A DNA stretch of 64,000 nt from Convivina praedatoris (GTDB taxonomy: Bacteria > Bacillota > Bacilli > Lactobacillales > Lactobacillaceae): the NCBI RefSeq assembly GCF_933208495.1, contig NZ_CAKOET010000005.1, positions 1 to 64,000 of the forward strand, written 5' to 3'. Both the position numbers and the translations under genes were made by a program. Shown piece by piece: positions 1 through 7,817 of this stretch. Position 1 is the first letter of the stretch, and each line of letters opens with the position of its first letter. The notes under the pieces are model-generated. The model was given only the letters and a program-made list of their open reading frames with translations, made no database searches and was not told where the DNA came from.

Positions 1-106
1 TAGAGGAACCACCTGTATCCATCTCGAACACAGAAGTTAAGCTCTAGAGCGCCGAAAGTAGTGGCCGGAACGCTGGCTGTGAGGATAGGACGATGCGATG
101 CCGTAC
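1..106 (+). rRNA. rrf: 5S ribosomal RNA, 3' part
   Basis: The first ~106 bases match the body of a bacterial 5S rRNA: a CGAACACAGAAGTTAAGC segment (positions 27-44), then GCGCCGA and the TGAGGATAGGACG helix at 80-92. About 10 bases of the 5' end lie outside the window. It should be the last gene of an rRNA operon, because a terminator follows directly. The exact 3' end is approximate. Confidence 0.93.
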
Positions 107-114
107 ATAGATTT

Positions 115-142
115 AAAAAGACATCCTATTGGGTGTCTTTTA
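115..142 (+). terminator. rho-independent terminator of the rRNA operon
   Basis: AAAAGACATCC, loop TATT, then GGGTGTCTTTT followed by more T residues. It lies about 9 bases after the 5S gene. Confidence 0.85.
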
Positions 143-222
143 TTGTATTTCAATCTTTGATTGTTTAGAATATAAGTTGTGATTATATTTTAATTTATGC
201 CTTATTTAGAAAGGTGGTTTCT

Positions 223-906
223 ATGGAAATGGAACGTATTAATGACCACACAATTCGGATAATGGTGGAGAATGAAGATTTAGAAGATCGAGGAACTTCT
301 GTTAAAGATTTGTTAAGCGATCGTACGAAAATTGAATCTTTTTTTTACAACATTTTATCCGAAATTGACGTGGATAATGATTTCATGGATAATGATAAAG
401 TTTCTTTTCAAATTTTACCTAACAAGAATGGCTTAGAACTTTTTATCTCGCGTATGGATAGTGAGAATGGTATTTCTGATATACTTGATACCATTGTTGG
501 AGGAAATGAGCTTCGCAATGATACTAAGGATGAGATTGACAATCTTTCAGATGAACGGCGTTCTGCTCTAATGGGGCAGGATTCATTTGGAAATCATGAA
601 AATTCCGATAATAAGGTGCGGCCGGTATTAGTTTATCGTTTTAGTGAAGTTGAAGATTTAATTAAATTAGCTGTTTTAATGAAAAACGTTAAACTTATTA
701 ATACGTTATTCAGTTATCAAGGGGAACTTTATCTTACTGTTGATTTTAGCAGTTTAGAATGTAGCGAAGATCAATATAATTTTATGTTAGGTAGTTTTTA
801 TGAATTTGCTGAATTATCAAAGTTTAGTTATGACGCTTTGGTAGAACATGGTCAGGTTGTTTATTTTAGAAGTGCTTTAAAGCAGATAGCAAAATTATTT
901 AGCTAA
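223..906 (+). CDS. mecA: MecA, adaptor protein for ClpC
   Basis: MecA-type adaptor that brings substrates to the ClpCP protease and helps ClpC oligomerise. The N-terminal motif MEMERINDHTIRIMVENEDL is characteristic of the family. It is followed by a hydrophilic acidic linker (about residues 85-140) and a conserved C-terminal ClpC-binding domain. About 227 aa, the usual size. An in-frame GTG lies at 214, but the ATG at 223 has the AAAGGTGG site right before it and gives the canonical MEMERI start. It stands alone after the rRNA terminator. Substrates cannot be inferred from the sequence. Confidence 0.93.
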   Translation: MEMERINDHTIRIMVENEDLEDRGTSVKDLLSDRTKIESFFYNILSEIDVDNDFMDNDKVSFQILPNKNGLELFISRMDSENGISDILDTIVGGNELRNDTKDEIDNLSDERRSALMGQDSFGNHENSDNKVRPVLVYRFSEVEDLIKLAVLMKNVKLINTLFSYQGELYLTVDFSSLECSEDQYNFMLGSFYEFAELSKFSYDALVEHGQVVYFRSALKQIAKLFS

Positions 907-939
907 TATCACATGTAATTAATTATTGGGAATATTAAT

Positions 940-1332
940 ATGAATTTATTTTTAGTGTTATTTTTAGTTGTTTTCTTTTGGCTACTATTTGTTGGGGTTT
1001 CTTGGTTGTTCATGTTTTTATTGGCCAAGAGCCGAGGAACTGTCTTAAAGGGTGATGAATTTTATCAAAAAGCGACTGATGAGCATGGTCAGTTGATTGA
1101 CTTACGTGATAGTGCACCATATAAGCGTTCTCACATGCGGAATGCTCGGAATATTCCGACTTTAAACTTTACTCAGGGGAAGTCAGGCCTACGCAAGGAC
1201 CGTGACATTTTTCTTTACGATGATAGTATTCGAGGAGCAATTCGGGTTGCTGGGATTTTAAAGAAGCAAGGTTTTTCAAAGAATAAAATCTTTATTTTAC
1301 GTGGAGGCTACCGTCAATATAAGGGGAGGTAG
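940..1332 (+). CDS. membrane-anchored rhodanese-like protein lacking the catalytic cysteine
   Basis: Residues 1-28 form one N-terminal membrane helix. A rhodanese fold follows: DLRDSAPYKRSHMRNARNIP is the typical first half, and ILRGGYRQYKG is the C-terminal turn. Active rhodaneses carry Cys after the central strand (usually YC.S/G). Here the strand reads FLYDDSIRGA, so the nucleophile is replaced by Asp. The protein is therefore unlikely to be a sulfurtransferase and may be a binding or structural member. 130 aa matches the short YqhL-like membrane rhodaneses of lactic acid bacteria. The Shine-Dalgarno site is weak. A terminator follows. Confidence 0.8.
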   Translation: MNLFLVLFLVVFFWLLFVGVSWLFMFLLAKSRGTVLKGDEFYQKATDEHGQLIDLRDSAPYKRSHMRNARNIPTLNFTQGKSGLRKDRDIFLYDDSIRGAIRVAGILKKQGFSKNKIFILRGGYRQYKGR

Positions 1333-1337
1333 AGCAC

Positions 1338-1366
1338 AAAAAAGACCGCATCTCGCGGTCTTTTTC
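1338..1366. terminator. bidirectional terminator
   Basis: AAAAAAGACCGC, loop ATCTC, GCGGTCTTTTTC. It can end the rhodanese gene on the plus strand and the convergent DUF3042 gene on the minus strand. Confidence 0.9.
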
Positions 1367-1374
1367 TTTGAATC

Positions 1375-1560
1375 TTAGTAGCGTGATTGATGAGCGGCAA
1401 CACTACGGCGAACAGCTGCTTTAGATACTTTGTCGTAGTGTTCTTCTGCTTTTTGTTCTGGTTTAACAACTAATTGGCGATACCCCAATGCACTGCTTAC
1501 AACAGCAAAGGCGGAAACGGCTAGTCCCGTCAATACACCAAATTTAAATGTTTTTTTCAT
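1375..1560 (-). CDS. DUF3042 family small membrane-associated protein
   Basis: 61 aa protein starting MKKTFKFGVLTGLAVSAFAVVSSALGY, a single hydrophobic helix, followed by a charged tail. It resembles DUF3042 proteins, which in lactobacilli sit beside miaA as here. Its start is well supported by GAGGAG upstream on the minus strand. It is transcribed divergently from miaA. Function unknown. Confidence 0.82.
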   Translation of the reverse strand: MKKTFKFGVLTGLAVSAFAVVSSALGYRQLVVKPEQKAEEHYDKVSKAAVRRSVAAHQSRY

Positions 1561-1644
1561 TACTATCTCCTCTATACTACGTATACACAGTATTATCGTT
1601 TATTTTTGTTCTTTTGTAAATGTTTTTTAGAAAGAGAAGGATTT

Positions 1645-2511
1645 ATGGTTGCCATTCCGATTTTAGTCATAGCTGGTCCAACTGCTTCGGGGAAAAGTTC
1701 CTTAGCTTTGAAGGTTGCAGAAGAGTTCAACGGAGAAATTATTTCAGCAGATTCAATGCAGATTTATCGTGGATTGGATATTGGAACTGCTAAGCCAACT
1801 GTTGCTGAACAGGATCAGATTTGTCATCATTTGATTGATATCGTAGATATTAATCAAAAATTTTCAGTTCATGACTATATAAGATTAGCAGATCAAGCAA
1901 TTTTGTCTGTGCATCGGCGTGGTAAACTACCAATTGTGGTCGGTGGAACAGGCTTCTATGTTAAGTCACTTTTAGGTTTACAATCCTTAGAATATGGTGA
2001 AAGCAACTTAGATGAAGTAGCTGAACTGGAAAAATTAACAACAGTAGAATTACGAGATTTACTAATAGATTCTACTTTAGTAACTGATAGAGATAACCGT
2101 CAACGTCTCATTAGAGGTATTCAAAAGCAGCAACACGGTAAAAAGACAAGTCCGGTTAGGCCGATCTATGATGCGCAAACAATTGCCTTAGCATGGCCAC
2201 GTGATATTTTATATGAGCGCATAAATCAGCGAGTGTTACTGATGCTTGAGCAAGGACTAATTGATGAGGCCCAGATGTTGTATAACACTGGTGGTATTGC
2301 CTTACAAGCCGGCCGCGGAATTGGCTATAAAGAATTTTATCCATACTTTAATGGTCAAGTAACACTGAATGAAGTTGTTGAACAAATTCAACAAGATTCT
2401 CGTCGATATGCTAAACGACAGTTAACCTATTGGCGTCATCAAATTGATGGGTTGGAATGGGTTGATGCGGGAATGGCTTACGAGCATATACGAACCTATC
2501 TTGCCGATTAA
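1645..2511 (+). CDS. miaA: tRNA dimethylallyltransferase MiaA
   Basis: Transfers a dimethylallyl group to A37 of tRNAs that read UNN codons. The P-loop GPTASGKSS is at residues 11-19, and DSMQIYRGLDIGTAKP is the family signature. GRGIGYKE and the C-terminal RRYAKRQLTYWR are also typical. The reading frame is open from 1606, but the ATG at 1645 follows GAAAGAGAAGG and gives the normal N-terminus (288 aa). It is the only gene between DUF3042 and a small unknown ORF. Confidence 0.96.
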   Translation: MVAIPILVIAGPTASGKSSLALKVAEEFNGEIISADSMQIYRGLDIGTAKPTVAEQDQICHHLIDIVDINQKFSVHDYIRLADQAILSVHRRGKLPIVVGGTGFYVKSLLGLQSLEYGESNLDEVAELEKLTTVELRDLLIDSTLVTDRDNRQRLIRGIQKQQHGKKTSPVRPIYDAQTIALAWPRDILYERINQRVLLMLEQGLIDEAQMLYNTGGIALQAGRGIGYKEFYPYFNGQVTLNEVVEQIQQDSRRYAKRQLTYWRHQIDGLEWVDAGMAYEHIRTYLAD

Positions 2512-2545
2512 TAAAATTTTATTAAGTTTAAAATGGGGAGTTGAA

Positions 2546-2725
2546 ATGACAGTTGACTATTTAACAGCATTGAATGATTTACGTGATGGAAAGATTGAAG
2601 AACTTAAAATTACACCTAGCGATTTTGCAGCTTTTCAAAAAGGGTGGTCGCAATTTCCTTATCAAAATACGGTGCGAGGAATTGCCCATAGAGGTGGACA
2701 TATCACTTACATTCGTTCAAAATAA
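2546..2725 (+). CDS. small hypothetical protein (59 aa)
   Basis: I do not recognise this protein. The ATG at 2546 follows a good GGGGAG site with 5-base spacing. The product MTVDYLTALNDLRDGKIEEL..., ending GIAHRGGHITYIRSK, is hydrophilic and mostly helical in character, with no membrane segment or Cys. It lies 34 bases after miaA and before the mreB promoter. The strong ribosome site and protein-like composition argue that it is real. It may be a small cytosolic protein co-transcribed with miaA. Confidence 0.68.
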   Translation: MTVDYLTALNDLRDGKIEELKITPSDFAAFQKGWSQFPYQNTVRGIAHRGGHITYIRSK

Positions 2726-2746
2726 GATGTGTAGTAGTGAAAAATA

Positions 2747-2755
2747 TGCTACAAT
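2747..2755 (+). promoter_or_regulatory. extended -10 promoter of mreB
   Basis: TGC followed by TACAAT, an extended -10 element, in the gap before mreB. The transcript would have a leader of about 60 bases. I see no clear -35 box. Confidence 0.5.
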
Positions 2756-2822
2756 AATCTACGAGTAAAATAATAATTAGTGGTGACCCATGTGGATCTA
2801 CCACGAAATGAGAGGCAAAATC

Positions 2823-3830
2823 GTGGTTTTTTCATTTGGACAACAAAATGTTGGTATCGACCTAGGGACAGCCAATACATATGTCTACCTAGAAGGTAAA
2901 GGGATTGTATTACGTGAACCTTCTGTCGTAGCCCGAAATACCGAAACAAACGAAGTAATTGCGGTAGGTACTGAAGCTAAGGAAATGCTAGGACGGACAC
3001 CATCAAGTATTTCTGCAATTCGTCCGATGCGTGATGGCGTTATTGCCGATTATGATACAACGGTTGCGATGATTACTTATTACCTAAAAAAGGCTCTAGG
3101 TGGCCGTATGGGTCATCCTTATGTTACCTTAGGTGTCCCTTCAGGAATCACTGCAGTTGAGCGTCGTGCGGTTATTGATGCCGCTCGTGTAGCTGGAGCT
3201 CGGGATGCCTACGTATTAGAAGAACCTTTTGCTGCTGCTGTTGGAGCCGGTTTGCCAGTCATGGATCCAACAGGATCTATGGTTGTTGATTTAGGTGGGG
3301 GAACGACTGATGTTGCCACCATTTCGCTTGGTGGGATTGTTTCAAGTCGTTCAACTCGTTTTGCCGGTGATAAGTTAGATGAATCTATTGCTAACTATAT
3401 CCGTAATAAATACGAAGCAGCAATTGGTGAACCAACAGCTGAACGCTTAAAGATTGATATTGGTACGGTTTCGTTGGAAGAAGCACGTGAAATTGAACCA
3501 GCAATGGTACGCGGACGTGATTTATTAACTGGTTTGCCAAAGACCTATGAAATTAGTGCTGAGGACGTTGCCATGGCCATTCAAGAGCCAATTAGTGAAA
3601 TTGTTAATGCAATCCGTGAGACTTTGGAAGCGACCCAGCCTGAAATTGCTGCTGATATTATTGATCACGGCATGGTCTTAACTGGTGGTGGGGCATTGCT
3701 CCGTGGTATGGATTCAATGATTCAAGAAATTACTAAGGTACCAGTATTGATTGCCAAGGATCCACTTGATGCTGTTGCCAATGGTATTGGTGAGTCACTG
3801 AAGTCACTTGATGTATTACGTCAAAAATAA
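2823..3830 (+). CDS. mreB: rod shape-determining protein MreB
   Basis: Actin-like filament protein that directs lateral wall synthesis. It shows the phosphate-1 motif VGIDLGTANTYVY, VVDLGGGTTDVA (phosphate 2) and VLTGGGALLRG (adenosine motif). In-frame starts exist at 2790 and 2808, but GAGAGG at 2810-2815 stands 7 bases before a GTG at 2823, giving (M)VFSFGQQNVGIDLG..., the normal MreB N-terminus (335 aa). It is followed by a hairpin and then mreC and mreD. MreB here fits a rod or ovoid cell rather than a true coccus. Confidence 0.93.
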   Translation: MVFSFGQQNVGIDLGTANTYVYLEGKGIVLREPSVVARNTETNEVIAVGTEAKEMLGRTPSSISAIRPMRDGVIADYDTTVAMITYYLKKALGGRMGHPYVTLGVPSGITAVERRAVIDAARVAGARDAYVLEEPFAAAVGAGLPVMDPTGSMVVDLGGGTTDVATISLGGIVSSRSTRFAGDKLDESIANYIRNKYEAAIGEPTAERLKIDIGTVSLEEAREIEPAMVRGRDLLTGLPKTYEISAEDVAMAIQEPISEIVNAIRETLEATQPEIAADIIDHGMVLTGGGALLRGMDSMIQEITKVPVLIAKDPLDAVANGIGESLKSLDVLRQK

Positions 3831-3843
3831 TTAAGTTTAACAG

Positions 3844-3875
3844 AAGCGTGGCGCTTGCGCTACGCTTTTATTTTT
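3844..3875 (+). terminator. hairpin with T-tract between mreB and mreC
   Basis: AAGCGTGGC, loop GCTTGC, GCTACGCTT, then TTTATTTTT. It looks like a terminator or partial attenuator inside the mre operon. No clear promoter for mreC lies after it, so read-through is probable. Confidence 0.65.
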
Positions 3876-3900
3876 CACACCTGGGGAAGGAATAATAAGA

Positions 3901-4758
3901 ATGCGTAAATTTTTTTCTTCAAAAACTGCAGTGACTATCATCATTGGTTTCTTTGTCATAGTGGGTTTGATTGCAGGATCAAATTGGTGGGCACGTCGTA
4001 CGAATACCACACCTTTTTTTCAACGCTTTATGAATGATTTAGCGGGGGGAATCAGTCGTGTAATTTCTGTACCAACCAATGCAGTCGGGAAAAGTGCTGA
4101 TAGTGCCGGCAACTTGCTTAACACATTTGCAGAAAACAAAAAATTAAAATCAGAAATTGATAGTTATGCCCAAGACAAAGTTCGTTTACAAACTGTTGAA
4201 AGTGAGAATCAATCTCTAAAGAAACAGTTGAAGTTAAAAGAGACTTTGACCGATTATGATACTGTTTCAGCAGTAACCATTAGTCGTTCACCTACGACTT
4301 GGAAATCACAGTTAGTTATTGATAAAGGGGCCCGAGCTGGTTTAAGAAAAGGTATGCCAGTATTGGCTGGTTCTGGTATTATTGGCCGAATTAGCGAAGT
4401 AAATACGGTTAATGCTAAAGTGGCTTTAATATCTGATACTAGTGAGGATGCCAACCGTTTTGCGATTACCATTAAGGGGACCCACGGAGACGTCAATGGA
4501 ATTATCTCTGATTTTGATTCAGAGCGGGGGCAGTTAGTTATGGGTCAGATTACTTCTAGCAATGAAATTAAAAAGGGTGATACTGTTCAGACATCTGGAT
4601 TAGGTGGTGTGATTCCAGCTGGCTTGTTTGTTGGTAAAGTTGCAGAAGTAACGACAGATGATTATGGTTTGTCAAAGAAAGTATATATTGAACCAAGTGC
4701 TGATTTAGGTAATATCACAACGGTATTAGTGGCAGTTTCACATATGGAGACGAAGTGA
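3901..4758 (+). CDS. mreC: rod shape-determining protein MreC
   Basis: Scaffold of the elongation machinery on the outer face of the membrane. One N-terminal membrane helix (about residues 9-27), a coiled coil rich in K/E/L (about 75-115), and a two-barrel C-terminal domain with GMPVLAGSGIIGRISEVN and GDTVQTSGLGGVIPAGLFVGKV, both typical of MreC. 285 aa is normal. GGAAGGAAT precedes the ATG. Its stop overlaps the start of mreD. Confidence 0.95.
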   Translation: MRKFFSSKTAVTIIIGFFVIVGLIAGSNWWARRTNTTPFFQRFMNDLAGGISRVISVPTNAVGKSADSAGNLLNTFAENKKLKSEIDSYAQDKVRLQTVESENQSLKKQLKLKETLTDYDTVSAVTISRSPTTWKSQLVIDKGARAGLRKGMPVLAGSGIIGRISEVNTVNAKVALISDTSEDANRFAITIKGTHGDVNGIISDFDSERGQLVMGQITSSNEIKKGDTVQTSGLGGVIPAGLFVGKVAEVTTDDYGLSKKVYIEPSADLGNITTVLVAVSHMETK

Positions 4759-5285
4759 TGGCATTTTGGCAGTTAATTCGATTTCGAGTTATTTATCCGT
4801 TAGTTTTATTCTTTTTATTATTCTTAGATGGTAATTTAATGTCTAGTTTAGGTGGGGTTTTAAACCATTTTCCTTTTCATATTTTACCGCTATTAACTTT
4901 GATTTGGTTGTTTTATGCAATTGAATTTGAAGTTACCAATCGTATTCCATTTTGGGTGTATGTTGTTGTGATTGGCTTGTTATTTGATATTTATTACACT
5001 GGGATTTTAGGTTCTTACACGATTGCTTTTTTGGCAGCCTGTGTGGTGATGGAGCGTTTGCGTCCCTATTTTGATGAACGACTAATGAGTGGCTTATTGT
5101 TGTGCTTAATTGGTTTAATTATTTATCTATTGGTGACATATGCGACTGGGTTTATTATTAATATCGCCGATGTTAGTTTAGGACGGTTTCTCCTATATGA
5201 ATTAGTACCGACGTTGGTCTTAAATATTATCATTGCGGCCTTAGGTTACTATCCAGCTTGGTCATTATTCCAAGTTCTATCATAA
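4758..5285 (+). CDS. mreD: rod shape-determining protein MreD
   Basis: Highly hydrophobic 175 aa protein with five to six membrane helices, typical of MreD, and directly coupled to mreC. The ATG at 4758 overlaps the mreC stop; a GTG codon one position upstream (4755) is also possible. GGAG at 4746 is the ribosome site. In many lactobacilli minC and minD follow here, but in this window they do not. Confidence 0.88.
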   Translation: MAFWQLIRFRVIYPLVLFFLLFLDGNLMSSLGGVLNHFPFHILPLLTLIWLFYAIEFEVTNRIPFWVYVVVIGLLFDIYYTGILGSYTIAFLAACVVMERLRPYFDERLMSGLLLCLIGLIIYLLVTYATGFIINIADVSLGRFLLYELVPTLVLNIIIAALGYYPAWSLFQVLS

Positions 5286-5288
5286 TTC

Positions 5289-5317
5289 TTGACAATCTGA
5301 TAAAAACTTTGTACAAT
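5289..5317 (+). promoter_or_regulatory. sigma-A promoter of the T-box operon
   Basis: TTGACA at 5289-5294, a 17-base spacer and TACAAT at 5312-5317: a near-consensus promoter directly after mreD. Transcription should start near 5324, just before stem I of the T-box leader. Confidence 0.85.
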
Positions 5318-5323
5318 GAGAAA

Positions 5324-5588
5324 AACATTTGAAAACGATGAGTAGAAGAGTAATTTACTACCTCATATCAGGGAGCTTACGGTAATTGAGAGTAAGTATG
5401 GATAGTGAATGAAACACATCTACGAGTGCAAGATTGAATTTGAGTAGGTTTTGCCGGTGATGGCCGTTAACACATTCAGTTTTAAACTGATTGAGGCTGT
5501 ATTAGTGATGATGCAGCGGATAATGAGGTGGGACCGCGGAAACGCCCTCTAAGTGCTTATTAGCATTTAGAGGGCGTTTCTTTCGTTT
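5324..5588 (+). promoter_or_regulatory. T-box riboswitch, specifier read as CAC (histidine)
   Basis: This 5286-5633 gap holds a full T-box leader. The stem I base pairs GTAGA (about 5342-5346) with TCTAC (5419-5423). Inside it AGAGTA forms the left side of the specifier loop, and ATTTAC pairs with GTGAAT. The right side then reads GAAA-CAC-A, aligning with GAAA-GGC-A in the well-known glyQS T-box, so the specifier is CAC at 5415-5417, for tRNA-His. The T-box sequence GGTGGGACCGCGG is at 5527-5539. A strong terminator follows. Uncharged tRNA-His should permit read-through into the transporter genes. The leader type is certain; the amino acid is a structural inference. Confidence 0.9.
5539..5585 (+). 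terminator. T-box regulated terminator
   Basis: GAAACGCCCTCTAA pairs with TTAGAGGGCGTTTC, followed by TTTCG. It overlaps the T-box sequence on its 5' side, as expected for the alternative antiterminator. Confidence 0.88.
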
Positions 5589-5633
5589 TTAAATAATTGG
5601 TAGTCATTAACCGTGACATAAAGAGGGGGCAAT

Positions 5634-6275
5634 ATGAAATATTTGATGGAAATTTTACCAGGGATTTTGACCGGATTACAGTCGACCTTAGGGGTATTCT
5701 TCATTACTCTGTTGGGATCAATTCCTTTAGGAATTTTAGTTTCTGTAGGGATGAAATCGCCTTATTTTACAATTCGATGGCTCATTAATGGTTATATTTG
5801 GATTATGCGTGGTACGCCATTATTATTACAGTTGATATTTATCTACTATGGTCTAAGTATGATTGGGATTAACTTTCCTCGTTTTGAAGCAGCCGTACTA
5901 GCCTTTGTTGTTAATTATGCCGCTTATTTAGCTGAAATATTTCGTGGAGGATTACAATCAATCCCTAAGGGACAATATGATGCGGCTAAAGTATTAGGAT
6001 TTAGTCGAAGTCAAACTTTCTTTAAAATTGTTTTGCCCCAGGTAATTAAGATTATTATGCCATCCTTTGGTAATGAAGTGATTAATTTGGTTAAAGATAC
6101 TTCACTAGTATATGTTATTGGCTTGGGTGATATTTTACGAGCAGGGAGTATCGCCGCTAGTCGAGATGTAACTTTAATTCCTTACCTAGTTGTAGGAATT
6201 CTTTATTTAATCATGACTGCAGCCGTTACTGTCTCACTCCGTCGTAGTGAGAAGCGTTTAAGTATTTGGAGGTAA
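5634..6275 (+). CDS. polar amino-acid ABC transporter permease, probably histidine
   Basis: Permease of the polar amino-acid uptake family (HisM/GlnP type), 213 aa with about five membrane helices. The cytoplasmic loop GQYDAAKVLGFSRSQTFFKIVLPQ is the EAA motif that docks the ATPase. GAGGGGG precedes the ATG. It is the first gene after the T-box leader and overlaps no other gene; the ATPase starts 3 bases after its stop. Histidine as substrate is inferred only from the specifier codon. Confidence 0.9.
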   Translation: MKYLMEILPGILTGLQSTLGVFFITLLGSIPLGILVSVGMKSPYFTIRWLINGYIWIMRGTPLLLQLIFIYYGLSMIGINFPRFEAAVLAFVVNYAAYLAEIFRGGLQSIPKGQYDAAKVLGFSRSQTFFKIVLPQVIKIIMPSFGNEVINLVKDTSLVYVIGLGDILRAGSIAASRDVTLIPYLVVGILYLIMTAAVTVSLRRSEKRLSIWR

Positions 6276-6277
6276 AT

Positions 6278-6916
6278 ATGTTAGAAATTAAGGGATTAAC
6301 CAAAAAATATGGTCAAAATGTTATTTTTAAAGACTTGGATTTAACGCTGAATAATGGAGAAGTATTGAGTGTTATTGGTCCTTCGGGAATCGGTAAAACC
6401 ACATTAATTAAAATTATGACGGGATTAGAGACGGCTAACAGTGGACAAGTTTTCATTGATGGAGAAGAATTTGGCATTGGTGATGGTCGCTTAAATGCTA
6501 AAATTGGTATTATTTTTCAAGACTTTAATCTTTTTCCCAACTATACTGTCTTAGATAATATTACTTTAGCACCTGTAAATGTTAATAAATTATCCAAAAA
6601 AGCTGCTAAACAAGAAGCCATAGAATTGCTTGATACATTAGGGATGAAGGATAAAGAAATCCTATATCCCTATCAGCTATCTGGTGGGCAAAAGCAGCGT
6701 GTCGCCATTGCCCGTGCTTTAGCAATGCATCCCAATATTATTGCCTATGATGAACCTACTAGTGGGTTAGATGAACATTCAACACGTCAAGTGGCTGCCG
6801 TAATTAAACAGTTGAAGAGTAGCGGGGTTACCCAATTGGTGATTACCCACGATCAATATTTTGCAGAATTAATTTCTGACCGTATATTTGATTTTGCCCA
6901 GGAGGTACAAAGATAA
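6278..6916 (+). CDS. polar amino-acid ABC transporter ATPase, probably histidine
   Basis: ABC ATPase of 212 aa: Walker A GPSGIGKTT, Q-loop FQDFNLF, signature LSGGQKQR, Walker B IIAYDEPTSGLD and switch His in ITHD are all present. The ATG at 6278 follows GGAGGTAAAT; the frame is open from 6266, inside the permease gene, but that start has no ribosome site. Its stop overlaps the ATG of the binding-protein gene, so the three genes are translationally coupled. Confidence 0.92.
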   Translation: MLEIKGLTKKYGQNVIFKDLDLTLNNGEVLSVIGPSGIGKTTLIKIMTGLETANSGQVFIDGEEFGIGDGRLNAKIGIIFQDFNLFPNYTVLDNITLAPVNVNKLSKKAAKQEAIELLDTLGMKDKEILYPYQLSGGQKQRVAIARALAMHPNIIAYDEPTSGLDEHSTRQVAAVIKQLKSSGVTQLVITHDQYFAELISDRIFDFAQEVQR

Positions 6917-7761
6917 TGGTTAGTCAACGGAAAAAAATTATTGTCAATAGTATAGTTGGATTAGTCGTATTGTTTGGTGTGGTTTTTATTGGGCTGGGTT
7001 TGCATAATAAAAATCAAAATAAGGGTCAAATCGGGGCTCATAATGATGAATGGCCACGGATTAAAAGTGAAAAAACAATTACAATCGGGTTGGATGATAC
7101 CTTTGTACCTATGGGTTTTCGAGATAATAGTGGCAAATTAGTCGGTTTTGATATTGATTTGGCTACTCAAGTTTTTAAGGATTTGGGCATTGCCGTTAAG
7201 TGGCAACCAATTGATTGGTCCATGAAGGAAACTGAGTTAAATACGGGGAATATTGATGCAATTTGGAATGGTTATACTGCCACGCCAGAACGGGCTCAAA
7301 AAGTTGCCTTTTCGAATTCATATCATCGAGTTACTCAGGTAGTGGTGACACTAAAGAAAAATAATATCAATAGTTTTGCCGATATGAGTGGTAAGATATT
7401 AGCTGATCAGAATTCCTCAAGTGGTGATGCCGAGTTGAATGCCAAGCCTAATATTTTGAAAAAATATATTAAAGATAATAAGGCTGTTGGTTATGATACC
7501 TTTGATAAAGCGTTTAATGATTTGAATGCTGGTCGAATTGATGGTTTACTTGTTGATGAAGATTATGCTCGTTACTATATTAGTCATCAAGATAACGCTG
7601 ATAATTACCAAATTGTTAAGGGTGATTTTTCAATGACGGATGATGTGGTTGGCTTCCGTAAGGGGGATGTTGGCCTACAAAAAGCAGTTAACGAACAATT
7701 TAGTAAGTTACAAAAAAATGGCTGGATCAGTGATTTAGAAAAGAAGTGGTTTGGTCAGTGA
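6916..7761 (+). CDS. amino-acid ABC substrate-binding protein with an uncleaved membrane anchor
   Basis: Type II periplasmic-binding fold of the SBP_bac_3 family: ITIGLDDTFVPMGFRDNSGKLVGFDIDLA is the typical ligand-site start, with DAIWNGYTATPERAQKVAFSNSYH further on. Residues about 8-28 form a hydrophobic helix, but there is no lipobox Cys: IGLGLHNKNQ follows it. Gram-positive binding proteins of this family are usually lipoproteins, so this one seems held by a transmembrane anchor. The last gene of the T-box operon; a terminator follows. Confidence 0.9.
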   Translation: MVSQRKKIIVNSIVGLVVLFGVVFIGLGLHNKNQNKGQIGAHNDEWPRIKSEKTITIGLDDTFVPMGFRDNSGKLVGFDIDLATQVFKDLGIAVKWQPIDWSMKETELNTGNIDAIWNGYTATPERAQKVAFSNSYHRVTQVVVTLKKNNINSFADMSGKILADQNSSSGDAELNAKPNILKKYIKDNKAVGYDTFDKAFNDLNAGRIDGLLVDEDYARYYISHQDNADNYQIVKGDFSMTDDVVGFRKGDVGLQKAVNEQFSKLQKNGWISDLEKKWFGQ

Positions 7762-7762
7762 G

Positions 7763-7783
7763 AAGCGCTATAGGCGCTTTTTT
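7763..7783 (+). terminator. terminator of the amino-acid transporter operon
   Basis: AAGCGC, loop CTATAG approx., GCGCTTTTTT, directly after the stop codon. Confidence 0.8.
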
Positions 7784-7817
7784 CATTAAAAAAATTTAAA
7801 GAGAGATACTGAGTATT

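Noticed and set aside
2156-2344. Minus-strand open frame inside miaA
   Set aside because: Antisense shadow with no ribosome site.
5405-5412. ATG at about 5409 as a methionine T-box specifier
   Set aside because: It would fall inside the ATTTAC/GTGAAT helix rather than in the loop; CAC lies at the structurally aligned position.
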